Assembly (NCBI GenBank): GCA_903928325.1
Contig: CAIYQF010000405.1
Coordinates: 1 to 5,465 of the forward strand
Origin: an uncultured beta proteobacterium
GTDB lineage: Bacteria; Pseudomonadota; Gammaproteobacteria; Burkholderiales; Burkholderiaceae_C
Direction of reading: 5' to 3'
DNA: 5,465 nt
The notes beneath the pieces are model-generated. The model was not told where the DNA came from and did not search any database. It saw only the letters and a list, made by a program, of their open reading frames with translations. Every line of letters starts with the position of its first letter. The stretch's first letter is position 1. The position numbers and the translations under genes were made by a program. This document shows positions 1 through 5,465 of the stretch, piece by piece.

Positions 1-400
1 CAAAGTTAAAGCGCACGCCGCGCACGCCCGCATCGTGCATGGCCTGCAACTCAGCGTCGCTCACGCTGCGTTGGACCGTGGCCACGCCGCGCGCCATGCC
101 GCCTGCGTGAAGCAAAGCATCCACCATCGCCCGGTTGTCTGCGCCGTGGCAGGTGGCTTGCACGATCACGTTGCGGGCAAAACCCAGGTGATCGCGCAGC
201 GCAAAGAGCTGGTCTTTGGAGGCGTCGCAGGGCGTGTACTTGCGCTCGGGCGCATAAGGAAACTCCGCGCCCGGTCCGAACACGTGGCAATGCGCGTCCA
301 CGCTGCCCGGCGGCAGCGCAAAGCGCGGCTTACTGGGGCCGCTGTACCAGTCCAGCCAGCCGGGGGTCTTGGTGAAATCGCCGGAAGTGGGTTTCGTCAT
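1..400 (-). CDS. ligI: 2-pyrone-4,6-dicarboxylate hydrolase (LigI/PmdD), N-terminal part, cut by window edge
   Basis: This reading frame is open from the ATG at 400 to the window edge (133 codons, no stop), so the C-terminal half or more is missing; the family is about 300 residues. The enzyme is a cytoplasmic amidohydrolase-superfamily lactonase that opens 2-pyrone-4,6-dicarboxylate to 4-oxalomesaconate in the protocatechuate 4,5-cleavage pathway. The translation begins MTKPTSGDF and carries VDAHCHVFGPG at residues 34-44, whose H37 and H39 match the HxH pair of the family (H31/H33 in Sphingobium LigI, from memory). FPYAPERKYTP follows at 47-57, with Y55 at the position of a substrate-contacting Tyr. 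QATCHGADN lies at 81-89 and GVRGVRFNF at 125-133, where R127 and R130 are candidates for carboxylate binding. The later catalytic His and Asp lie outside the window. The start has no clear Shine-Dalgarno sequence. The gene lies 115 bases downstream of the aldolase gene, and the hydratase-aldolase-hydrolase order fits a pmd operon. Confidence 0.93.
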   Translation of the reverse strand, partial: MTKPTSGDFTKTPGWLDWYSGPSKPRFALPPGSVDAHCHVFGPGAEFPYAPERKYTPCDASKDQLFALRDHLGFARNVIVQATCHGADNRAMVDALLHAGGMARGVATVQRSVSDAELQAMHDAGVRGVRFNF

Positions 401-447
401 AAAGGGGCGTGAAAAAAACGGTGGCAAGAGCTGCTTGTGCGCCGCAG

Positions 448-484
448 CCTGGCGATTTCTGTCCGCAGGACAGCATGGGCCAGG
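448..484 (-). repeat. Nested inverted repeat (two-tier hairpin) in spacer
   Basis: The outer arms CCTGGC (448-453) and GCCAGG (479-484) are perfect complements. Inside them, CTGTCC (459-464) and GGACAG (468-473) form a second perfect 6-bp stem with a 3-base loop. Read on the coding strand this gives a stacked or internal-looped stem in the mRNA between the aldolase stop and the lactonase start. The pairing is seen directly; a function is inferred only from the position. Confidence 0.6.
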
Positions 485-487
485 ATG

Positions 488-503
488 CGGTGCGCAAGCA
501 CCG
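488..503 (-). repeat. Perfect 6-bp stem with 4-base loop downstream of aldolase gene
   Basis: CGGTGC (488-493) and GCACCG (498-503) are perfect complements around a 4-base loop. The stem begins 12 bases past the aldolase stop codon in the mRNA and is followed by GC-rich sequence rather than a U-run. It therefore does not look like an intrinsic terminator and may instead protect the 3' end of the upstream message. Confidence 0.55.
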
Positions 504-515
504 AGGCGAGGTGCG

Positions 516-1199
516 TCAATCGATGTATTTCAGTCCAGCCGCCGCCAGCGGTTCGCGCATCTTGTACATATCCAAGCCCAGCACGCCGGCGGCCAGCTTG
601 GCGCGCTTTTCACCTTCAAAGCTCTCGCGCTTTTCTGCCGCGTCGGCCACGGTTTGGGCCAGGGCGGCGGGCACCACCACCACGCCGTCCACATCAGCCA
701 CCACCACGTCCCCGGGGTTGACGATAGCGCCAGCGCATACGACCGGGATATTGACCGAGCCCAGCGTCGCCTTGATCGTGCCCTTGGCGTGAATGGCCTT
801 GCTGAACACCGGAAAGCCCATGCGTTCGAGCTCGTCCACGTCGCGCACGCCGCCGTCGATGATCAGCCCACGCGCGCCGCGCGCCTGAAAGCTGGTGGCC
901 AGCAGGTCGCCAAAAAAGCCGTCCTCGTTCTCGCTGGTGCAAGCCGCCACCGCCACGTCGCCCGGCTGCAATTGCTCGGCGGCCACGTGCATCATCCAGT
1001 TGTCACCGGGCTGCAGCAGCACGGTCACTGCCGTGCCGCAGATGCGGGCGCCCCGGTAGACAGGGCGCATAAAGGGCTTCATGAGGCCCACGCGGCCCAT
1101 GGCCTCATGGATGGTGGCCACGCCAAAGCGGCCCAGTTTTTCCACCGCCGCCGCGTCGGCGCGGACGATGTTGCGTTTGACGATGCCAAGTGTTGTCAT
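516..1199 (-). CDS. ligK: 4-carboxy-4-hydroxy-2-oxoadipate / 4-hydroxy-4-methyl-2-oxoglutarate aldolase (LigK/PmdF)
   Basis: This 227-residue protein belongs to the RraA-like class II pyruvate aldolases and has the usual full length of the HMG/CHA aldolases. It cleaves 4-carboxy-4-hydroxy-2-oxoadipate to pyruvate and oxaloacetate, the last step of the protocatechuate 4,5-cleavage pathway. These enzymes can also decarboxylate oxaloacetate (family knowledge). The family signature D-x20-R-D is exact: D98, R119 and D120, in a segment running from GFFGDLL to DGGVRDVDEL. D120 is the expected divalent-metal ligand and R119 the residue that steadies the pyruvate enolate. The N-terminal FGVATIHEAMGR (25-36) and GTAVTV (55-60) segments are also typical. 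The ATG at 1199 lies 2 bases after the hydratase stop, and AAGGA at 1208-1212 gives 8-base spacing, which supports translational coupling. An RraA-type RNase E regulator is unlikely given the operon and the D-x20-R-D motif. Confidence 0.95.
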   Translation of the reverse strand: MTTLGIVKRNIVRADAAAVEKLGRFGVATIHEAMGRVGLMKPFMRPVYRGARICGTAVTVLLQPGDNWMMHVAAEQLQPGDVAVAACTSENEDGFFGDLLATSFQARGARGLIIDGGVRDVDELERMGFPVFSKAIHAKGTIKATLGSVNIPVVCAGAIVNPGDVVVADVDGVVVVPAALAQTVADAAEKRESFEGEKRAKLAAGVLGLDMYKMREPLAAAGLKYID

Positions 1200-1201
1200 G
1201 G

Positions 1202-2230
1202 TTAGCGTCCTTTGGCTTTCAGGGCGGCGTCCAGGCGCGGAAATACGCGCCGGGCGTTGCCCTCGTAGATCTGGTGGCGCTGCGCGGGCTTGAGTTGGGT
1301 GGAGGCTTCGATGTAGCGCTTGGTGTCGTCGAAATAGTGGCCCGTCTCGGGGTCGATGCCGCGCACCGCGCCAATCATTTCGCTGGCAAACAAGATGTTG
1401 TCCACCGGGATCACCTTGGTCAGCAAATCAATGCCCGGCTGGTGGTAGACGCAGGTGTCAAAGAAAATGTTCTTGAGCAAATGGTCTTGCAGCAGCGGTT
1501 TTTTTAGCTCCTGCGCCAGGCCCCGAAAGCGGCCCCAGTGGTAAGGCACCGCGCCGCCGCCGTGGGGAATCAAAAACTTCAGGGTCGGGAAGTCTTTGAA
1601 CAAGTCGCTGGTCAGGCACTGCATGAAGGCCGTGGTATCGGCGTTGAGGTAGTGCGCCCCGGTGGTGTGAAAGCAGGCGTTGCAGCTGGTGCTCACGTGG
1701 ATCATGGCGGGGATGTCGTACTCCACCATCTTTTCGTAAATGGGGTACCAATGGCGGTCGCTCAAGGGCGGCGAGGTCCAATGCCCGCCGGAAGGGTCGG
1801 GGTTGAGGTTGATGCCGACGTTGCCGTACTGCTCCACGCACTTCACCAGCTCAGGGATGGAGGTGGCCGGGTCCACGCCGGGGGATTGGGGCAGCATGGC
1901 TGCAGGAATGAAGGAGTCAGGGAACAGCTGCGCCACGCGAAAACACAGCTCGTTGCAAATGGCGGCCCAGGTGGACGAGACCTGAAAGTCGCCAATGTGG
2001 TGCGCCATAAAGCTCGCGCGCGGGCTGAACACGGTGAGGTCGCTGCCGCGCTCGCGCATTTTGGCCAGCTGGTTCTGCTCAATCGACTCGCGCAGTTCAT
2101 CGTCGCTGATTTTCAGGTCGGACACTTTGGGCATGAGGGCGGCGTCTTGGATACCGGCAATTTGCTGGTTGCGCCAGGTTTCCAGCGCCTTGGGCGCGGT
2201 GGTGTAGTGGCCGTGCACGTCGATGATCAT
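1202..2230 (-). CDS. ligJ: 4-oxalomesaconate hydratase (LigJ/PmdE), amidohydrolase superfamily
   Basis: This 342-residue cytoplasmic enzyme hydrates 4-oxalomesaconate (or its keto tautomer) to 4-carboxy-4-hydroxy-2-oxoadipate, the substrate of the next gene's aldolase. It belongs to the amidohydrolase/COG2159 group but acts as a lyase. The sequence reads closely like Sphingobium LigJ from end to end: MIIDVHGHY at the start, TVFSPRAS (66-73), NLNPDPSGGHW (141-151), FLIPHGGGAVPYHWGRF (219-235), FFDTCVYHQPG (256-266) and GAVRGIDPETGHYFDDTKRYI (from 287). The zinc ligands reported for LigJ fall at identical numbers here: H6, H8, H178 and E284. H223, an active-site His, is also present. The ATG at 2230 is chosen over an upstream in-frame ATG at 2278 because GAAGGA (2240-2245) precedes it with 9-base spacing and the HxH motif then sits at the usual position. 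A run of seven A (coding strand, complement of 1499-1505) does not break the frame. Confidence 0.95.
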   Translation of the reverse strand: MIIDVHGHYTTAPKALETWRNQQIAGIQDAALMPKVSDLKISDDELRESIEQNQLAKMRERGSDLTVFSPRASFMAHHIGDFQVSSTWAAICNELCFRVAQLFPDSFIPAAMLPQSPGVDPATSIPELVKCVEQYGNVGINLNPDPSGGHWTSPPLSDRHWYPIYEKMVEYDIPAMIHVSTSCNACFHTTGAHYLNADTTAFMQCLTSDLFKDFPTLKFLIPHGGGAVPYHWGRFRGLAQELKKPLLQDHLLKNIFFDTCVYHQPGIDLLTKVIPVDNILFASEMIGAVRGIDPETGHYFDDTKRYIEASTQLKPAQRHQIYEGNARRVFPRLDAALKAKGR

Positions 2231-2239
2231 GGGTGGGGG

Positions 2240-2245
2240 TCCTTC
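2240..2245 (-). promoter_or_regulatory. Ribosome binding site of the hydratase gene, overlapping the pobA stop
   Basis: GAAGGA on the coding strand lies 9 bases before the ATG at 2230 and overlaps the pobA TGA (2246-2244). This decides the hydratase start and suggests that ribosomes finishing pobA feed the next cistron. Confidence 0.7.
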
Positions 2246-3464
2246 AAAAAGCGGGTGTTGAGGCCGCCGGGCTGCCAAAGTTCAGGGGCAAGCCGATGTA
2301 GTTCTCGGCAATCGAGCGCAAACCGGCCTGCGAATGCATCAGGTAATCGAGTTCCGCCTCCTTGAGCCGGGCGTCGATGGCGGTGTCGGTCGGAAACTGG
2401 TGCATCAGTGTGGTGAACCACCAGGAAAAGCGCTCAGCCCTCCAGATGCGGCGCAGACAGCGCCCGGAATAGGCCTCGATTCCGGCCTGCGAACGTTCCA
2501 GGTAAAAGTCTTGCAGCGCTTGCGACAAATACTTCACGTCGCTGGCCGCCAGGTTCAGCCCCTTGGCCCCGGTGGGCGGCACGATGTGCGCGGCGTCCCC
2601 GGCCAAAAACAGGCGGCCAAAGCGCATGGGCTCGGTCACAAAGCTGCGCAGCGGGGCAATGCTTTTCTCAATGGAGGCGCCGGTTACCAGGTCGGCACGG
2701 GCCTGCGGGTCCAGGCGCAGGCGCAACTCGGCCCAGAAGGCGTCGTCCGACCATTGGTCCAAAGTGTCCGTCATAGGCACTTGCAGGTAATACCGGCTGC
2801 GGGTGGCGCTGCGCTGCGAACACAGGGCAAAACCACGTTCACTGTTCACGTAAATCAGCTCGTGGTGTACCGGCGGCGTGTCAGAGAGCACGCCCAGCCA
2901 GCCGAAGGGATAGACCTTTTCAAACTCTTTGATGGCAGCGCGCGGCACGCTGGCGCGGCAGATACCATGAAAGCCGTCGCAGCCCGCAATGAAGTCACAG
3001 GCAATCTCGTACGACTCGCCGTCTTTTTGGAACCAGACGCGCGGGTGATCGGTGTCAAAGTCCAGCACCTGCACGTCTTGGGCCTCGTAGTAGCTGGGCA
3101 GACCCGCCTGGGTGCGGGCGTCCATCAGGTCGCGGGTGACTTCGGTCTGGCCGTAGACCATCACGTTTTGCCCGCCGGTCAGCGCGGCCAAGTCCACCCG
3201 GTGGCGCTGGCCAGCAAACAGCATGTCAAAGCCACTGTGCACCAGGCCATCGCGGTGCATGCGCGCGCCCACACCGGCCTCGTCCAGCAAGTCCATGGTG
3301 ACTTGCTCCAGCACGCCAGCGCGGATGCGGCCCAGCACGTAGTCCGGGCTTTGGCGCTCCACCATCACAGCGTCAATACCCGCCTTGTGCAGCAACTGGC
3401 CTAGCAGCAAGCCGGCAGGACCGGCGCCAACGATGGCGACTTGGGTGCGAATCGAATGGGTCAT
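2244..3464 (-). CDS. pobA: 4-hydroxybenzoate 3-monooxygenase (p-hydroxybenzoate hydroxylase)
   Basis: This 406-residue FAD-dependent group A flavoprotein monooxygenase converts 4-hydroxybenzoate to protocatechuate using NAD(P)H and oxygen. Compared with the 394-residue Pseudomonas enzyme (from memory), it carries 4 extra N-terminal residues and a short C-terminal tail, with no internal length change up to Y389. The FAD fold motif GAGPAG is at 13-18, RIRAGVLEQ at 46-54 (R48 equals R44), DG at 163-164, and GDAAHIVPPTGAKGLNLA at 289-306 (D290, P297 and T298). The 4-hydroxybenzoate pocket is complete: Y205, S216, R218, R224, Y226 and Y389 correspond to Y201, S212, R214, R220, Y222 and Y385. R37, Q38 and Y42 match the Pseudomonas residues linked to NADPH binding, so NADPH preference is likely. 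The gene starts 6 bases after the dctM stop in the same frame, with no clear Shine-Dalgarno sequence, which suggests coupling. It supplies protocatechuate to the pathway genes that follow. Confidence 0.97.
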   Translation of the reverse strand: MTHSIRTQVAIVGAGPAGLLLGQLLHKAGIDAVMVERQSPDYVLGRIRAGVLEQVTMDLLDEAGVGARMHRDGLVHSGFDMLFAGQRHRVDLAALTGGQNVMVYGQTEVTRDLMDARTQAGLPSYYEAQDVQVLDFDTDHPRVWFQKDGESYEIACDFIAGCDGFHGICRASVPRAAIKEFEKVYPFGWLGVLSDTPPVHHELIYVNSERGFALCSQRSATRSRYYLQVPMTDTLDQWSDDAFWAELRLRLDPQARADLVTGASIEKSIAPLRSFVTEPMRFGRLFLAGDAAHIVPPTGAKGLNLAASDVKYLSQALQDFYLERSQAGIEAYSGRCLRRIWRAERFSWWFTTLMHQFPTDTAIDARLKEAELDYLMHSQAGLRSIAENYIGLPLNFGSPAASTPAF

Positions 3465-3470
3465 GGGGTA

Positions 3471-4802
3471 TCAGGCTTTGAAGGTGTGCACCAGCACCAG
3501 GGAAATGGACGGAAAGGCCAACAGCAACGCAATACGCATAAAGTCCGAGAGCAAAAACGGCACCACGCCCTTGAAGGTTTCCACCAGCGGCACGTCCTTG
3601 GCCAGGCGGTTGATGATGAACACGTTCATACCCACGGGCGGATGTACCAGGCCAATTTCCACCACCATCAGCGCCAAAATGCCGAACCACACGCTCTTGT
3701 CGGTGCTGCTCAGGCCATAAAAGTCCAGGCCCATGACCACCGGGTAAAAAATCGGAATGGTCAGCAAAATCATGGCCAGGCTGTCCATCACGCAGCCCAG
3801 GAAGATGTAAATCACCAGAATCGCCACCATCACCACCATGGGGCTCAGGGCACTGGCCTGCACCCAGGCGGCCAGTTCCACCGGCATTTGCGATAAGGCC
3901 AACGCGGTGTTGAGCATGTCCGCCCCCAGCAGCACCAGGTAAATCATGGCCGTGGCCTGCGCGGTGCCCAAAATGCTGTCCACCACGCCGCGCCCCCGCA
4001 TGCCGCCGCTGACCACCGCCAGCACGCCGCAGGCTGCAGCGCCAATGGCGGCCGCCTCGGTCGGGTTGGCCCAACCACCGTAAATGCCCACGATCACCAC
4101 CAAAAACACCAGCAGCACCGGCGCCACATGCAGGGTGGCGCTCAGGCGCTCACTCCAGGGCACGCGCGGGCCAGCCGGACCAGCCTGCGGGCGCAGCGTG
4201 ACGATGATCTTGACCACCAGCATGTAGCCCGCCGTGGCAATCAGCCCCGGCAGCACGGCGGCCATGAACAGCTTGCCGATCGACTCCTGGGTCAGGATGG
4301 CGTAAATCACCAGCGGCACCGAGGGCGGAATCATGATGCCCAGCGTGCCCCCGGCCGCTAAGGCGCCGGTGGACAGCGCGCCAGAGTACCCAAAGCGGCG
4401 CAACTGCGGCAAAGCCACCTGCCCCATGGTGGCCGCCGTGGCCAGGGACGAACCGCAAATCGCGCCAAACCCGGCGCAGGCGCCAATAGCCGCCATGGCA
4501 ATACCGCCCTTGAAGTGGCCCATAAAAGCCTCCACAAAGCGAAACAGCGCCGCGCTCAAGCCTCCATGGGTGGCAAACTGGCCCATCAGCAAAAACAGCG
4601 GAATCACCACAATGTCGTAGTTCGACAGGCGGGCGTAGGCCAGATTTTTCAAAAAGTTCAGCAGCGGCAGCGCCTGCCCGTCGGTCAAATAAAAATAGCC
4701 GGCCGCTCCCGCCGTAAACATGGCAATGCCAATGGGCACGCGCAGCACCAACAGCAGCATCAGGCCACTAAATATCAGCCCGCCAATGGCAATACCGCTC
4801 AT
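3471..4802 (-). CDS. dctM: TRAP transporter large permease subunit, DctM family
   Basis: This 443-residue inner-membrane protein is the ion-coupled transport subunit of a tripartite ATP-independent periplasmic transporter; about 12 hydrophobic segments are visible. Family signatures are present in order: GSSLATAATMGQVALPQL (117-134), GGTLGIMIPPSVPL (151-164), ANPTEAAAIGA (245-255), CVMDSLAMILLTIPIFYP (337-354) and GLVHPPVGMNVFIINRL (384-400). The glycine- and Ser/Thr-rich loops at 117-134 and 384-395 are the expected sodium/substrate regions (family knowledge). The ATG at 4802 is chosen rather than the longer frame opening at 4916: it overlaps the dctQ stop as ATGA, GGGAG (4810-4814) lies 7 bases upstream, and the extra 38 residues would be polar shadow sequence of dctQ. 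The substrate cannot be read from the permease. Its place in front of pobA and three protocatechuate-pathway genes argues for an aromatic acid such as 4-hydroxybenzoate or protocatechuate. Confidence 0.95.
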   Translation of the reverse strand: MSGIAIGGLIFSGLMLLLVLRVPIGIAMFTAGAAGYFYLTDGQALPLLNFLKNLAYARLSNYDIVVIPLFLLMGQFATHGGLSAALFRFVEAFMGHFKGGIAMAAIGACAGFGAICGSSLATAATMGQVALPQLRRFGYSGALSTGALAAGGTLGIMIPPSVPLVIYAILTQESIGKLFMAAVLPGLIATAGYMLVVKIIVTLRPQAGPAGPRVPWSERLSATLHVAPVLLVFLVVIVGIYGGWANPTEAAAIGAAACGVLAVVSGGMRGRGVVDSILGTAQATAMIYLVLLGADMLNTALALSQMPVELAAWVQASALSPMVVMVAILVIYIFLGCVMDSLAMILLTIPIFYPVVMGLDFYGLSSTDKSVWFGILALMVVEIGLVHPPVGMNVFIINRLAKDVPLVETFKGVVPFLLSDFMRIALLLAFPSISLVLVHTFKA

Positions 4803-5353
4803 GCTGAGACTCCCACTGTGGGCGTGACGCTGCGACGCAGATGCAGGGCGAACATATAAAAACCGGCAAGCGCCAACAGCACAAAACCCGGCACCATCAA
4901 AATTTGGGCCATCCACAGCGGCCAGCCCAAAATCATGCTGGTTTCACCGGCGGCGCGGATGGACAAAGCGCCCTCTAAGGCGCGCCAGGTCACCACGCTG
5001 CCAAACAGGCCGACCAGGCCAGAACCCAAGGCGTCCAGGCGGTGCACGGTTTTGCTGCTTGCGCGGGCGGTGAAAAAGTCCACCTTCACATCGCCGCCAT
5101 TGAGGTGGCAATAGGCAAAAAAGCTGGCCGAGGCAAAGGCTGCTGCCATTTGCAAAATCTCCACGTCCCCCGGCACCGGCGCGGAAAACAGCTTGCGCCC
5201 CACGATGCTGACAATGCTCATGGCCACCAGCAGCAAAAACACGGCGCCGCCCAGCAGCGCCAAGCACCGGCAAGCCGCAAAAAGCAGGCGCCCGTAGGCG
5301 CTGAAGGCATGGGGCGACACGCTGGCGTCGTTGGAAGCACTTATTTCTTGCAT
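4799..5353 (-). CDS. dctQ: TRAP transporter small permease subunit, DctQ family
   Basis: This 184-residue inner-membrane protein pairs with DctM in the TRAP transporter; its length and four-helix layout are normal for the family. Hydrophobic segments lie roughly at residues 29-52, 63-84, 108-126 and 146-170. The conserved family features are the basic/aromatic GRKLFSAPVPGDVEILQ stretch after helix 1 (52-68), then AYCHLNGGDVKVDFF (80-94) after helix 2. The N-terminus (about 20 residues) is polar and cytoplasmic. The ATG at 5353 is supported by AAGGGA (5359-5364) 5 bases upstream. The stop overlaps the dctM start (ATGA), as usual for dctQM pairs. Sequence conservation in DctQ is low as a rule, so the assignment rests on topology, these motifs and adjacency to an unmistakable dctM. 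It says little about substrate. Confidence 0.93.
   Translation of the reverse strand: MQEISASNDASVSPHAFSAYGRLLFAACRCLALLGGAVFLLLVAMSIVSIVGRKLFSAPVPGDVEILQMAAAFASASFFAYCHLNGGDVKVDFFTARASSKTVHRLDALGSGLVGLFGSVVTWRALEGALSIRAAGETSMILGWPLWMAQILMVPGFVLLALAGFYMFALHLRRSVTPTVGVSA
4810..4814 (-). promoter_or_regulatory. Ribosome binding site that decides the dctM start
   Basis: GGGAG on the coding strand, inside the end of dctQ, lies 7 bases before the ATG at 4802. It supports the 443-residue DctM over a 481-residue version that would start at 4916. Confidence 0.7.
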
Positions 5354-5437
5354 GGGTATCCCTTGGCTGCGGCACCCGCCGCTGCCAGGCGGCGGTGCAC
5401 ACGTTCAATACAGGCTATGAAGCGAGCCGTAGTCGGC
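5354..5437 (-). other. 84-base spacer between presumed dctP and dctQ, with hairpins
   Basis: The spacer holds a strong GC-rich hairpin (5372-5398) and a weaker perfect 5-bp stem with a 4-base loop (5425-5438) directly at the upstream stop codon. The dctQ ribosome binding site follows at 5359-5364. There is no U-run after either stem and no clear promoter, so transcription probably continues into dctQM. TRAP operons often need far more binding protein than permease, and a stem here could protect the upstream message; this role is inference. Confidence 0.5.
5372..5398 (-). repeat. GC-rich intercistronic hairpin upstream of dctQ
   Basis: The left arm GCACC (5372-5376) plus GCCGC (5378-5382) pairs with GCGGCGGTGC (5389-5398), giving a 10-bp stem with one bulged C (5377) and a 6-base loop. 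On the coding strand it ends 7 bases before the dctQ ribosome binding site. It lacks a following U-run, so it is not an intrinsic terminator by itself. Confidence 0.65.
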
Positions 5438-5465
5438 TTATTTGTCGGTGTTCTTCACAATCAGC
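5438..5465 (-). CDS. Probable 3' end of TRAP solute-binding protein gene (DctP), cut by window edge
   Basis: Only the last eight codons and the stop are inside the window: they read LIVKNTDK then TAA at 5440-5438. The identity rests on position: a gene in this orientation just upstream of dctQM is usually the periplasmic DctP-type binding protein. The short sequence alone cannot prove it. A second frame stays open a little longer (to a TAG near 5416) but reads as unlikely polar sequence. If correct, this protein determines the substrate of the transporter, and its ligand pocket lies outside the window. Confidence 0.5.

Larger units (their letters stand above)
401..515 (-). other. Structured 115-base spacer between aldolase and lactonase genes
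   Basis: This is the longest gap in the operon; the other junctions seen complete are an overlap or gaps of 2, 6, 13 and 84 bases. It holds a nested inverted repeat (448-484), a separate 6-bp stem with a 4-base loop (488-503), and a run of seven T on the coding strand (412-418) shortly before the lactonase start. No open frame of note and no convincing promoter are visible. The T-run is not directly preceded by a strong stem, so it is not a standard rho-independent terminator. It could be a processing, mRNA-stability or attenuation element; this is inference. Confidence 0.55.

Noticed and set aside
412..418. T7 run (coding strand) as a rho-independent terminator
   Set aside because: No strong GC-rich stem directly precedes it; the good stems lie some 30 bases or more upstream. 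Termination here would also separate the lactonase from its pathway partners.
401..430. Possible promoter with TTGCCA as a -35 element before the lactonase gene
   Set aside because: The matching -10 would fall on the start codon, and the match is weak and GC-rich, so chance is the better explanation.
369..1205. Long plus-strand open frame opposite the aldolase gene
   Set aside because: The translation is rich in His, Gly, Ala and Arg with no family motif. It is the antisense shadow of a high-GC gene whose identity is clear.
1499..1505. A7 run (coding strand) in the hydratase gene as a programmed frameshift site
   Set aside because: The normal frame continues to a full-length conserved C-terminus. 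No downstream stem or sensible alternative frame product is evident.
1538..2365. 275-codon plus-strand open frame opposite the hydratase gene
   Set aside because: It is a shadow frame with no motifs. The minus-strand gene has all its metal ligands at the expected positions.
2334..3404. 356-codon plus-strand open frame opposite pobA
   Set aside because: The composition is typical of antisense frames in GC-rich DNA (many Val, His, Gln and Gly). There is no recognisable domain, and it lies fully inside a well-supported pobA.
4803..4916. 38-residue N-terminal extension of DctM from an upstream ATG at 4916
   Set aside because: The extension lies inside dctQ and lacks membrane-protein character. 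The ATG at 4802 has a good ribosome binding site and the usual ATGA overlap.

Overview
The window is a stretch of a high-GC proteobacterial chromosome, most likely from a betaproteobacterium of the Comamonadaceae (Comamonas, Acidovorax, Polaromonas, Rhodoferax type). This placement is an inference from GC-rich coding, the protein sequences, and the hydratase-aldolase-hydrolase gene order, which I recall from the Comamonas pmd operons. Every supported gene lies on the minus strand, so the operon reads from high to low coordinates.

Layout in transcription order: (1) a few codons that are probably the 3' end of a TRAP solute-binding protein gene (5465-5438); (2) a spacer with a strong hairpin (5437-5354); (3) the TRAP small permease DctQ (5353-4799), overlapping by ATGA with (4) the TRAP large permease DctM (4802-3471); (5) 6 bases later pobA, 4-hydroxybenzoate 3-monooxygenase (3464-2244); (6) 13 bases later the amidohydrolase-family 4-oxalomesaconate hydratase LigJ/PmdE (2230-1202); (7) 2 bases later the HMG/CHA aldolase LigK/PmdF (1199-516); (8) a 115-base spacer with several inverted repeats (515-401); (9) the N-terminal 133 codons of 2-pyrone-4,6-dicarboxylate hydrolase LigI/PmdD (400-1), which runs off the window.

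Together the genes describe uptake and degradation of 4-hydroxybenzoate through the protocatechuate 4,5-cleavage (meta) pathway. The TRAP system would import the aromatic acid and PobA would hydroxylate it to protocatechuate. Protocatechuate 4,5-dioxygenase and the semialdehyde dehydrogenase are not in the window but are expected just past its left edge; they would produce 2-pyrone-4,6-dicarboxylate. LigI then opens the lactone to oxalomesaconate, LigJ hydrates it, and LigK cleaves the product to pyruvate and oxaloacetate.

I see no mobile element, CRISPR array, tRNA, rRNA or wholly unknown gene. The points worth attention are the co-operonic TRAP transporter of unassigned substrate, and two structured intercistronic spacers at the only places where the tight gene packing is relaxed.
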